NCBI GenBank assembly: GCA_002914805.1
Contig: JXTB01000210.1
Span: forward strand, 338,298 to 402,297
DNA: 64,000 nucleotides
Source of the DNA: Parasponia andersonii
Lineage: Eukaryota; Streptophyta; Magnoliopsida; Rosales; Cannabaceae
Direction: 5' to 3'
Part shown: one piece after another, positions 49,690 to 60,312 of the stretch
Position numbering within the stretch: the first letter of the stretch is position 1
Layout: each line of letters opens with the position of its first letter
Translations under genes and position numbers: made by a program
Notes under the pieces: generated by a model
The model's database searches: none
Told to the model about the DNA's origin: nothing
The model's input: only the letters and a program-made list of their open reading frames with translations

Positions 49690-49935
49690 GGGAGTGGGAG
49701 TAGGATTGGGATTGGGATTGGGATTGGGATTGGAATTGGGATTGGGATTGGGATTGGGATTGGGAAGAGAGGGTGAGTTAGGGTTTGTAAGGCCCAGCCT
49801 TGCAGGGGATTGCATAATTTGGTGTTGAAGCATTTTCTTCTTCTTCTTCTTCTTCTTCTTCTTCTTCTTCTTCTTCTTCTACCTAAGCCAATCCAAACCC
49901 AAATCCAAATCCAAATCCAAATCCAAATCCAATTG
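49690..49935. repeat. Compound microsatellite upstream of MED4
   Basis: Three arrays in a row: (GGGATT)n at about 49695-49765 with one GGAATT variant, (TTC)n at about 49830-49880, and (CCAAAT)n at about 49888-49930. The first and last are related on opposite strands (ATTGGG against CCCAAT/CCAAAT), so the segment has inverted-repeat character around the (TTC)n run. Confidence 0.85.
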
Positions 49936-51710
49936 ATGAACCATCTAATTAAACTATCTCACTACCAATTACATACATACATATATATATATATATATAA
50001 TTGTAATTAAAAAAAAAAAATCATACAGAGATACATAATCAAAAAACAAAATAAAAGAAGATAATTTGAATTTGTACAAGATGCGGAAGCTCATGTTATG
50101 AAGAACAGAAAAAAGAGCGACGTACTTAGTGGTTAGAGCAGCGGAGCAAGTGGGGAAGATCTCTCAAGCCATCTCCAACCGAACTGCATAATCAATGGTG
50201 TTAAAAATCCCCTCCAACCGAGCTGCATTTTCACACCAAAATGAGTTTCCTTTTAACTTCCACCCACGGAAGACGAATGCTGGCGCCACATTTTTTGCAC
50301 TTTTTTCTTATTTTACTTTTTGATAAGTAGATTTTACTATATAATTTATTGTTTTATTATATTAAACTCAATAATAAAACCAACGTGTCAGTTTGTTTAG
50401 TATGGCTCTTAATGAAATAGAATAATAATAAATATGCAATAAAATTGGAATAGAAAATAATTGATTAACTAAATCAAATTATTCGTTGAACATTTGAATC
50501 AATTTCTGATGATTGGTTGGCTGGTTTGAGCAAGATTCTTTATGGTAGCCTCTTTTTTGAAGCATAAGAGTAATGGTAAGAGAAAATATCGTAAACCATT
50601 ATTTAAAATTAGAATAAGGAGTTTCAATTTTTAAAGATTAAATTTGGAAAATAACATATTATTTAATTTAATATTGGAATATAGTAATTATTCTACTGAT
50701 CTAGCTTAGGAAGGAATTAGAATTCACCCATTTTGACAGAATAGAAATTCTAATGAAATAACTATTCTTTTTTATCAAACCAAACAGTAGTGGTCATTCT
50801 CCGTACTAGAATACTACTTTAGTTTATAATTTCTTACCATCTTCAATTCCCAATGTATCCTTTCCGGTAAAATAAATTAATTGCTTAGAATATGAAAAGA
50901 AAATAAATATTTCTTTTTAAATATGATTTTTGGTGCAATGGATTAGATATTAACTTTTAAAAGTGTATCGTTATATCATTTTAGCATTTTAGGTTGAAGA
51001 TCGTCATTTCAAGACCAGACCCAAACATCCCTCTCTAGCTTAGACCCATTTTTGTAATGAAACGGATTGCAAACTTAATGGTAAAATAATTATACACTTT
51101 GGTTGTAAATTAATTATATACTATAGAAACTTAATTATATACATCAATAAATTGATTACATGTAAATCAATTAAATACACCCGTACATTAGTTCTATACA
51201 TGGTAAATGTAAATAAGCAAATTAACTTGCATAGGGTATGTAAACTCTAATTGATATAAATGTTTTAAAAATATATAAATTGATTAAAATATAGCTTAGA
51301 AAAGGGATACGTAGTGTAGTTCTCCCCCAAAACCGGTAAATCCCTTCCTCCACTGGGCTTAGCCCAAACCAGAGTCCGTTGTAGACCCAACTGCCCAGCC
51401 TTTGTGGCTAGGATAACAAGTCCAAAAGAGGGATGGTTTTGGGTTTTTCTCACTATTATCTTCTTCCCTCTTTCTTTTCTTTTTTGTTTTTCTAAAGCAA
51501 AATACCAGTTTTTACCTGGTATTTTTAAAATTATAAAATGTAACATCTCAATTTATCAAATTGGCTCAAATGTATCCCTTGGGAATTTGATCAAAATAAC
51601 ATTGTAAAATGACATCAATATCCTTAGTCAAAATTATTGGTGTTAAAAAAAGAACTGACAAATTGTGAAAACTGATCAATCCAAACCAAAACACCTGGTT
51701 TTTTTAGATC
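49936..51710. other. Intergenic DNA up to the Tat element
   Basis: AT-rich, with a (TA)n run near 49981-49999. A slightly GC-richer piece at 51320-51430 shows no recognisable protein. It ends with the target duplication GTTGG. Confidence 0.45.
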
Positions 51711-51715
51711 GTTGG
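51711..51715. other. Target-site duplication (left), GTTGG
   Basis: GTTGG directly precedes the left LTR (TGTTGATGG...). The same five bases follow the right LTR at 62875-62879. Five bases is the normal Ty3/gypsy target duplication. Confidence 0.88.
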
Positions 51716-52409
51716 TGTTGATGGAGGTTTTGTCGACAATAAATTTAGAAAAAATTATAAGATGTGACTTATATGAAAATGGTTATTAATCAAAACAAAT
51801 AAAGAGGCAAAGATTTTATAGTGGTTCAACCCCGAAAAATATGAGCTTACGTCCACTGTTTTTCACTATTTTCTAGAGAATTACAAGAACTTAAAATTAT
51901 AATGTGTTGTCTGGAAAGAAGAAAATACTCTCAAGAATTCCTCAGCCTCTCAAATCAGAAAAAGTCCTCTATTCGAAAAAAATCCTCTCTTCGGAAAAAA
52001 TTCTCTTCTCACCGAAACATTGAACTCCCTTTATATAGATGAAGGTAGCTCAATATTTCCAGTTGTGAGAATGGGTAACTGTACAATCGGGTAATACAAT
52101 TTGAGTAACGATATAATTGGATAATTACTTAAATTGGGTAACTGTTTAAACTTGAAAGAGACACTTTTATTTCCCTTTTCTTGTAGGTTACCCGTTTGAC
52201 GAAGCAGAGACTAGTCTCCTTTTCTTTCGGATCGCACATAACCTATTCAGAGGAGGTCACACGTAACTTATGCAGTGGAGGTCGCACATAACCTATTCGG
52301 AGGAGGTCGCACATAACTTATGCGGTGGAGGTCGCATGCAACCCTTTCGGATGAGGTCGCACTTAATCTTATTCATGCGACCTCATATAGGATTCTAGAC
52401 CGCACAACA
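51716..52409 (-). repeat. 3' LTR of the Tat-like element
   Basis: 694 bp with intact TG...CA ends. It has a TATA box on the minus strand (CTATATAAAGGG, complement of about 52028-52039), five 25-bp repeat units (52233-52357) and an inverted repeat (AGGTCGCA...TGCGACCT) at 52352-52386. It carries an extra ~18-bp piece near 51965-51985 that the right LTR lacks. Confidence 0.9.
52233..52357. repeat. 25-bp tandem repeats in the 3' LTR (5 units)
   Basis: Five units of exactly 25 bases starting CGCAC or CACAC, at 52233, 52258, 52283, 52308 and 52333. Two versions alternate: one contains AACCTATTCGGAGGAGGT, the other AACTTATGCGGTGGAGGT. In the minus-strand sense they lie in U3 upstream of the TATA box, where enhancers sit. 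Confidence 0.9.
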
Positions 52410-52425
52410 ATTGCCCCTCAGCTCC
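52410..52425 (-). other. Polypurine tract of the Tat-like element
   Basis: The minus strand reads GGAGCTGAGGGGCAAT directly before the 3' LTR start TGTTGTGCGG. Position and purine content are as expected for the plus-strand primer. Confidence 0.75.
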
Positions 52426-52800
52426 ATTAGTTCCTTTAGGACAAAATGGAGCTTCCATTTAAAGTAAGTGAGTGCGAACTTAAAAAATGCAACGTCACGA
52501 CCTAGACTTGAGATCCTTGAAGAGTTGAAGAGTCGCCAGATCTCAAATCTCACCTTTCTCGAGATCACGCCTACCTTTTTCTGACAGATGAAAACACGTG
52601 TCGCCTTTTCTAAGAAAAATAGCAGAACTCGAGGAGACTCAAGGATATCGATGATGCCAATCGTCGTTTCTAAACCAAATCGTTTCAAATTTCGAAAGAT
52701 AATAATTTAATTTCGAAAAAAATCAAATCCCGCGTGAACTTCGGCCTTTAGATCTGAAAATCAAATACCTTGATCTACGGCTGTAATTTAGCGATGCTCG

Positions 52801-52945
52801 AGGAATAAATATCGGAAATCAATCCGCTTCTGCTTCTTCATTACACACTCTCATTTTCCATCTTTCTAAAATCTCGAAGTATTTCAGAGGAAACCCTACA
52901 GCACCGTTTCATTCTTTAGCTCGCACAATTCCAGTATCTTCTCTG
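52801..52945 (+). promoter_or_regulatory. Possible promoter and leader of the antisense gene
   Basis: A TATA-like GAATAAATATC (about 52803-52813) is followed by a CT-rich leader containing CTTCTGCTTCTTCATTACAC and then the ATG at 52946. The layout looks like an ordinary plant promoter and 5' UTR, on the strand opposite to the retrotransposon transcript. Confidence 0.4.
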
Positions 52946-55517
52946 ATGGAGTTCAGACCATATCTCAATCCCTCCGCTTTCGAAGAAAGGTTAGTTCATT
53001 CCTTCTCTCCTATTGTTCTTCGTCTGTTCTCAGAAAAACTTACAGTTTCAATTTCTAGGAATAGAAACACATCCCATAGTCGGACGAACTGGAATGGGAA
53101 TTTTTCAGATCCCCCTTTACTGGTTCATAGAATAGACTCTTACTAGATAATGGTCAAAGATAAACTCGTGAAAAGAATTTCTTGGGTCTGATATCCTATT
53201 TATTTATTTTTTGACGAACTGCTCGAGCAATTTTTATGAACCCGTAGACCAATTAGCAAAAAATTCGATGAGCTTGCTTGTTAATATAATCCTAGGGTGA
53301 ATCCCCAGAATTTACTAGCACATAGTGAAAATCCTTGATGCTTACAAAGGACTAAATCTATCCGTATTTCTTTTCAGATGTCTAGTAGTGAGGATTTTAG
53401 GGAAGAGAATGTATTTTCTGGAGAATCTGACTCCAGTGTTAGCTCCATAAACCTCGAAGACTACCTTGAGCCAGAACCCGAGGTAGAGATAATAGGGGTC
53501 AGGCAAAATAGTCCTCACATAGGCGACCTCCCTCAGGATCAGTGGCTTCGACATATCAGGGATTCCCCTGCCTTCTTATCGGGCTATCAATACGTAGAGG
53601 AGAATTGGTCATGTACCAATATAAGGACGAGTTGCACATCGAACAAACTCAACAAAATCGTGTGCAGCTATAAGATCGCAATCCCTCTTCGCCTACCCAT
53701 GGAATTCAATCGACCACACACACCACCACGCGGAATTGCTTCTTTTTCTGAAGCAGTTCTCAAGTGCGGTATCCACCTCCCACTTCATCTGTACATAAAA
53801 TCAATTATCAACTACTATGGGGTCGTCCCTTTCTAACTGATTCCTAATACATACAGATACATAGTAGGTTTGTACATACTCTACCACAAATTAGGTTTAG
53901 GCTCCCCTTCTCCTGAAGAGTTCGCTTAGTTTTACCAAGTAAAATCAAACTCATCAGATCTTGGCTTCTTTTATGCAAGCAAATGGTCGAACTAGTCAAA
54001 AAAAACAATTTACGGGGTTCGCAACAACATGGGAAAATGGAAAAATCCATTTTCCACTTTGACTATGTGGATAACGGCTTCTTTCAAAATCCTGGTAGGT
54101 AGTTTTCCAATTTATCACATTTTTCTAATTTTGTTATTTTTATCCTGATCGCACTTGCATGTCATCGCAGACAACAAGGAACGGCCCGGACTTTCCAAGG
54201 AACAGCTCACAAGGGTGTATAAAATCAACGACCTTCTAATCGAGGAATTTGATTGGAAGGTACTTGGAACTTCCAAGAATCTGGTTGCTTGCGGTCTGCT
54301 TCCAAAGGGAGCCGCGATTCCTGACCCCCTGTCCGTTCGTCCAGACCTTCGAGCTCGGAAAAAAAAAAAAAAGCCAAGGAAACAGACGGATATAGGTGCC
54401 TCGTCTTCCAGACTTAGGAAACAAAAAGCACATGCCACCCCTCCAGCTTCAGAACCATCCTCTCCAGAAACGTCACCACCGGCTCCTCAACCAGCTCCTC
54501 CACAAGAAAAAGGTAATCAAATATACATTTTCTAATCATTGTATTATATCGCCTTGCTTATGGAAATCTGTACAGAGATGGTTATCAGTAGCGGCCTATG
54601 AGCACCACCCTCCACTCTCGGGTCCATGGAAAAATCCAAGACACCCGAGAGCACTCCGTCATCAAAAGGGAAAGAGAAGGTCGACAACTCCAAAAATGAA
54701 AAGTTGCCTTCGACGACATCCCAGCAAGCTCGCCTCCTCCACAGCCTCAGACAACGAGCTATTCTGAACTACCCAAAGAGGCTGCCACCTCTTCGGAACC
54801 GATCCTGACAGATAAGGATAAGGAACTCTTTGCGCTCCTCAATCAACTACCAGAGAAGGCTGGTATGAGCGTAGCCTTCATTGATGCTTCACTTTCGAGG
54901 AGGGCTGGGAGCGGATGAAGCGACGATCTGCCAAGGTCACTTTTAGTTCTGCGATGAGGATGCTGACCAATGTAAGTACCTTTTTATTCTCTCCTCAATG
55001 TATTATTTCTTGGTATTAATGATTAAATTTTCAGACCGCGGCTACTGCTGTCTTGATGCATGACCCGGTCCTCGAATGCTTGGAGAAGTCCGAAAAAGTT
55101 GAAGAGATAATCCAAGCATGCGAGAACTCGGAGAAAGGTCGGGAGGAGGAGAAAAAAGCCTTCGACTTGGAGAGGCAGCAACTGCTTGAAGGCTTAGCCA
55201 AGGAGAAGCTCGAGAAGGAGAACCTCAAGGAGAAAGTCAAATAGCTCGAGAAAACCATCTCTGAGCATCTGGATCACTTGAGGGAGGCGACAATAGAGGC
55301 GGTTCACAAAGCTATCGAAGAGTTCAAGGTGACTGAAGTCAAAGAGCTCGAGGATAAAGCTAGTGACATCGCCTCGTCGACCATCATTTTTAACATCTTC
55401 TGCGAGCATCCGGACATTGACTTTTCCATTCTTGGTGAGGACGTGGTCGAGCTTGTCCAGAGTTGGAGGGAGGATACTGCCAAAACTGGGGATGGCGGTG
55501 CGAGCACTTCTGCATAG
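52946..55517 (+). pseudogene. Antisense gene of the Tat-like element ('putative gypsy type transposon' domain), broken
   Basis: On the strand opposite gag-pol, several plus-strand exon-like segments in the expected order make one protein. A possible first exon is MEFRPYLNPSAFEE (52946 on), followed by GTTAGT. The main segment from 53378, directly after TTTTCAG, begins MSSSEDFREENVFSGESDSS; its block FSEAVLKCGIHLPLHLYIKS resembles Pfam PF04195 (putative gypsy type transposon). Then come a DNKERPGLSKEQLTRVYKIN segment (54170 on), a Ser/Pro-rich linker, and a coiled-coil C-terminus (55036-55517, with EKSEKVEEIIQACENSEKGR and the FSILGEDVVELVQSW end). Stops at 53834-53836 and about 53928 and 55242 show decay, and the first exon does not join in frame. 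Antisense ORFs in this position are known in Tat elements; the function is unknown. Confidence 0.72.
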
Positions 55518-56231
55518 TAAAACTTTTATTTTTTTTTATTTTTAGAACAATGCGGGCTTGGTCCCCCTTCCTCTCTGCTTATGTACGGGTGCCAAAATTC
55601 TTTTAATGAATATTATTTTTTTCCTGTCAGATATTCCTACAAAATAATGAAAACATAACATTATAATTTTAACTAAGTAGTCAATCACCAGGTGACTGAT
55701 CGGTACGCTTTTTGTGATTTGAATCCGACTAACTTAAAACGAGTTTTAAGTGTTAGGATAGGTTAGGTCGCTTAAGAAAACAGCAAGTACGAGTGATGCA
55801 AACTCAATACTGTTTTTCAAAAGTTCCATGGCAAAATATGATATAGCAATATTTCACATCGAATAATGAACATTTTGCTTAGTTACTATGTTGTTCGAGG
55901 AGGGAAATTGCGTAATACGACATGCTAAGGCATGAAGCGAGGAAAAAATCCTAGGGTTTTAAGGAATTTTAGATATTTCGGCGATCTAAAACTCTAACCC
56001 CTCTAAATGGACGTTTTGTATCGTCTCTTAAGAAACAAGTAGGAGATAATATTCTGATCCCACTACCCCCCGAGTTTTATGGTGTCCGAAAACTACCATA
56101 AAACTATAAGAGATGAACCAAATGAAGTCGAAGTAATAGCCGAAAAAATATTATTGACGAACGATGTTGAATGACGAAATAACGAAGATACAGTAAGCCG
56201 TTGAAGATATATGGAAGATAAACATGAAGAT
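55518..56231. other. Spacer between the antisense gene and integrase
   Basis: No coding exon on either strand. The antisense gene's stop (55517) and the integrase stop (56232) face each other across about 0.7 kb, so transcripts from both strands would converge here. Confidence 0.55.
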
Positions 56232-57330
56232 TCATTGATAATAACGACGAAGTTGTTCTGCATTCCAAGCATGTTCGATCTTTTGTCTACCGATGCGAGC
56301 TAGGTTGTATGTTCCAGGTCGAATGACGTCATCAATAATATAAGACCCTTCCCAAGAAGGTCCAAATACACCAGTACCATGCTCTTTATTATTAGGTAGA
56401 ACTCTTCGAAGGACAAGATCACCAACTTCAAAATGTCTACTTTTGACTTTAGATTTATAATGTCGAGCAGTGAATTGCTGATATGATGCAATTCGAAGTT
56501 GAGATTGTTCACGCCTCTCTTCTAAAAAATCGAGTTCAATTCTCAGTAATACATTATTCTGATTTTGCTCATAAATAGATCGCCGTAGAGAGCTCACACC
56601 AATTTCAACTAGGATCATTACTTCATATCCATAAGCTAAAGAGAATGGACTCTCTCCAGTAGTGGTTCGTTGAGTGGTGCGATAAGCCCATAAAACTTCT
56701 AGAAGTACTTCTGGCCAAGCTCCTTTATACTCCTCCAACTTCGTCTTTATATAATAGTTTAAGTATTTTGTTTATCGCTTTGACCTGCCCATTGGCTTAA
56801 GGATGAACAATAGCAGAGAAACTCTTCTCGATGCCTAAGTTGTTGCAGAAGTCACGGAACTCATCACAGTCGAATTGTTTCTCATTATCAGAACTTATAG
56901 TATGCAGTATACCATAACTGCTGATTATAGATTTGTAAACAAAATCAATCATCTTCTTTGCAGAAATAGTATTCAAGGCCTCAGCTTCCGCCCATTTTGT
57001 GAAATAATCGACTGCGACCACCGCATACTTCAAACTACCCTGTGCTAATGGAAGCATCCCGATAATATCAATTCCCCAAACAGCAAATGGCCATGGACTA
57101 GTCATTAAAGTTAAAAGAACACGTGATTTTCTAGGAATGGTCGCAAATCGTTGATATTTATCACACCTCCTAGCAAATTCTAATGTATCATTCTTCATAG
57201 TCGACCAAAAATACCCTTGTTGAAGAATCTTGTTTACAAGTGATTGCTCCTCAGAATGATTTCCACATATTCCTTCGTGAATTTTCCTCATAATATAGCG
57301 TGCTTTTTCATCATTGACACATAATAACAA
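56232..57330 (-). pseudogene. Tat-like integrase, broken
   Basis: Minus strand. The zinc-binding region reads HEGICGNHSEEQSL then CDKYQR, so the last cysteine of HHCC is tyrosine. The catalytic core has WGIDIIGMLP (first Asp) and ISSDNEKQFD (second Asp). The third block reads ANGQVKAINKILK, where the catalytic glutamate expected after QV is lysine. A stop at 56797 and a frameshift just after it separate the core from the C-terminal part (GPSWEGSYIIDDVIRPGTYN and EHAWNAEQLRRYY), which is intact in another frame. Confidence 0.88.
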
Positions 57331-57399
57331 TAGCGAGCTAAAACTCCTTCGATAAAGCTTTTCATCATGGATGATATAGCGGGCTGCCTTTATGCGGAG

Positions 57400-57660
57400 T
57401 CACTTTGCATCGTCTTTGCTTTCAGGAAGATCGCCATTTTGTATATATCGCATTCTAGGAACCATCCACGATGGTTTTTCGTCAACTGGCATAGTTACTT
57501 GGGGTTCGACCTCGATGCTTGGCGATACAAGAAATTCAATAGGAACTACCTTCAACAACTCTACATCTTTCGTTGAAGCGAGCTTAGCAAGGGCATCCAC
57601 CCGGGTATTTTCAATACGAGAAAGAAGCTGAATGTTATAAGCGGTGAATGTTAAGAACAA
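57400..57660 (-). pseudogene. Linker between second RNase H and integrase
   Basis: Minus-strand frame with SRIENTRVDALAKLASTKDV, the typical block that ends the second RNase H in plant Tat elements, then a connector with PSWMVPRMRYIQNGDLPESK before the integrase. It ends at a stop at 57400. Confidence 0.75.
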
Positions 57661-57960
57661 TCGTTACACCTCCTATAGATAGGCCATCATTCTTACTCCT
57701 CTCGCTTGATAATCACCCTTAACCTGACAAACGACTAGCTAGGAGTCACTGTACACTTCAATCATCTCGACCTTCATTTCCTGTGCAAGCTTTAGCCCAG
57801 CTATCAGTGCTTCATATTCAGCCTCATTATTCGATGCTAGGAACTTGAAGCGAAGCGCACAATGAATGTTGTGCCCTTCAGGACTGATTAAAAGTAGGTC
57901 CGCACCTGCTCTATTTTCATTCGATGACCCATCAACATAAAGTTTCCACAGCCTTGATGT
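57661..57960 (-). pseudogene. Second RNase H (aRNH-type), broken
   Basis: After the first RNase H there is a second, separate RNase H fold: WKLYVDGSSNENRAGADLLL (first Asp), ASNNEAEYEALIAGLKLAQE (Glu), VEMIEVYSDS followed by a stop (second Asp), then LVVCQVKGDYQARG. Duplicate RNase H domains of this kind are described for Tat-lineage Ty3/gypsy elements. At least two stops interrupt it. Confidence 0.82.
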
Positions 57961-58140
57961 GTCTGAAGCGGGTTTTTCGAGTACTCCTGTGGGAAGTTCG
58001 ACATCATATATGAATTTTGCAATAAAATCTGCGAGGGCCTGACCCTTTATGGCAGTGCGAGGTTAAAAATTGATGTCAAATTGACTCAATTCAACAGCCC
58101 ACTTAAGTAGCTGTCCTGATACCTCAAGTTTCTGTAGAAC

Positions 58141-58992
58141 CTATTTCAACGAGAAATTCGTGAAAGCCCTGATGGAGTGAGCATGAAAGTAAAGTCGAAG
58201 CTTTCTTGATGCGATGGCAAGCGCTAGCGCCAATTTTTCCATCTCTGGATATTTAGTTTCGGCATCAAGTAATCTTTTACTTACATAATAGACAGGTCGC
58301 TGTATTTTTTCCTCCTCGCGAATTAATGCAGAACTCGTCGCATATTTGGAAACGGCGAAATATAAGCATAATTCTTCTCCTGGGTTTGGCTTCGACAAGA
58401 GTGGAGGAGAACCCAAGTGCTTTTTCAACTCTTGGAACGCCTGCTCGTATTCTTTCATCCATTCGAACCTCTTTGATCCCTTCAATACTTCAAAGAACGG
58501 TTGGCATTTATCAATTGATCTGGATACAAACCGACTCAGTGCAGCTACTCTTCTTGCTAGGCTCTGTACATCCTTAGGTTTACGTGGAGACTGCATATCA
58601 GTCAACGCTTGTATCTTCTGAGGGTTCGCTTCAATACTTCGTTGATTGACCATAAAACCTAGAAACTTTCCAGATCCTACCCCGAATGCACACTTCTGGG
58701 GATTCAGCTTCATTTGATATTTCCAGAGAATTTTGAACATCTCATCAAGGTGCTTGATGTGATCTTCGGCTTTCTCCGACTTCACCAACATATCGTCGGC
58801 ATATACCTCCATTGTCTTGCCAATTTGTTTTGCAAACATCATATTGACAAGATGCTGGTAGGTCGTTCCTGCATTAACAAGTCCGAAGGGCATCTTTTTG
58901 TAACAGTATAGTCCTCGATCAGTGATGAACGAGGTATGCTCCTCATCTAGCTCGTACATGAGGATTTGATTGTATCCAGAATACGCGTCCAT
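58141..58992 (-). pseudogene. Tat-like reverse transcriptase and first RNase H
   Basis: A 283-codon open segment on the minus strand. The RT blocks are MDAYSGYNQILMYELDEEHT, then YKKMPFGLVNAGTTYQ, and the active site EVYADDMLVKSE with both catalytic aspartates intact. Thumb and connection (KCAFGVGSGKFLGFMVNQRS) follow, then the first RNase H with YYVSKRLLDAETKYPEMEKL. The N-terminal fingers lie at 58993-59310, but a small deletion and a stop just upstream of 58992 break the frame. Confidence 0.9.
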
Positions 58993-59313
58993 GAAACTTA
59001 AGAGTTAATGCCTCGATGTCGCACTACAAGCTGGTCGATTCTTGGAAGGGGGAAGCTGTCCTTCGGGCATACTTTGTTGAGATCGGTGAAATCGATGCAC
59101 ATTCTCCACTTCCCATTGGGTTTCTTCACCAAAACCGAGTTTTCAAGCTAGTTAGGGTAAAAAGATTCCCATATAAATCCAATTTCAAGCAGTTTCTCCA
59201 CCTATTCTTTTTATGCGACGTAGCGCTCTGGATTCATAGCTCTTCTTTCTGTCGTACATGCTTCTTTGTCGGGTCTATATTAAGACGATGGCATATGATC
59301 TTCGAATCGATCC

Positions 59314-60174
59314 CTACCATATCCATGCGAAGACATCTAAGTTAGATTCCAGAAAAGCGACCAACGATGCTCGCACAAACGCTTGAATCTTCGTTCCAAT
59401 CTTTAAGGTCTTGGAAGACATGTCGAATGATAAGTCCTCCACATCTTCAATGGGTGCAGTTCTGACCTCTTTGTCTATTCTTCGAGGATCAAACTCTTCG
59501 CTGATCGTGTCGATTGACGCTTTAACTGACGGTTCGACTGGCACTTTGTCTAATGACTCAACTGTAGCTTCGACTGACACTTTGTCTAACGACTCAACTG
59601 AAGCTTCAACTGATGCTTTGCTCGATGCTTCAACTGATGCTTCCTCTGGCAGCTGGACCATCATTGTGCGAGGCGTCGCATCTTTTACTGCGAGTTTCAA
59701 CGAGTTGTTATAATAAGTCCTCGCATCATATTGGTTTCCTCGCACCTCGCCTACCCTGTGTTGGGTCGGGAATTTCATAGTGAGATGGTAGATTGAGGTA
59801 ACGGCTCGAAGTTCCCTCAATATCGGTCTTCCCAGCACAGCATTGAATGCAGAGGGGCAATCTACCACTAAAAATTGGGTCATTATCGTTGAAAACCTAG
59901 GATAGGTTCCAACGTTGACCATTAATTCAATCATGCCCATAGGCATCAGGCTGTCACCAGTGAAACCATAGAGTGGAGTGACGGTAGGCTTCAAGTCGCT
60001 CTCATTCAACCCCATCTTCTTAAAGGCGTCGTAGTACAGGATGTCCACAGCACTCCCATTATCAACCAATACTCGCCACAACTGTGTGCTTCCATAGTTA
60101 ATTTTTATGACCAATTCATCATTATACGGATAATGGACTTCCCTTGCATCATGTTCCGTGAAGGTAATATCCAT
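59314..60174 (-). pseudogene. Tat-like aspartic protease region
   Basis: A 286-codon open segment. The protease core is LWRVLVDNGSAVDILYYDAF, with the DNGS-type active site usual in this lineage, followed by PLYGFTGDSL, STIMTQFLVVDCPSAFNAVL and GRPILRELRAVTS. A Ser/Val-rich stretch of diverged short repeats (ASVEASVESLDKVSVEATVE) precedes the link to RT. It ends at a stop just after DVFAWIW, a conserved RT-entry block. Confidence 0.85.
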
Positions 60175-60312
60175 ATCCGGTACTCATTGAAGCTTGCATG
60201 GTCACTGCTCAAGATGCATGACGTTAGTCAATGGCTATTGTCGAGCTTCACGTGCATACCTGCCTTGAGCCCTTTTCGAATCTCTGCCAACATGCGGTCC
60301 TCCAAAGATAGT

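Noticed and set aside
49690..49770. Telomere-like repeat
   Set aside because: The unit is the hexamer GGGATT; plant telomeres use TTTAGGG. It is a plain microsatellite.
53342..54438. Minus-strand open frames across the antisense gene
   Set aside because: Shadows of the plus-strand exons; they lack any conserved block and are not continuous with gag-pol.
58326..59345. Plus-strand frames over the Tat-like RT and protease
   Set aside because: Complementary shadows of conserved minus-strand pol domains.
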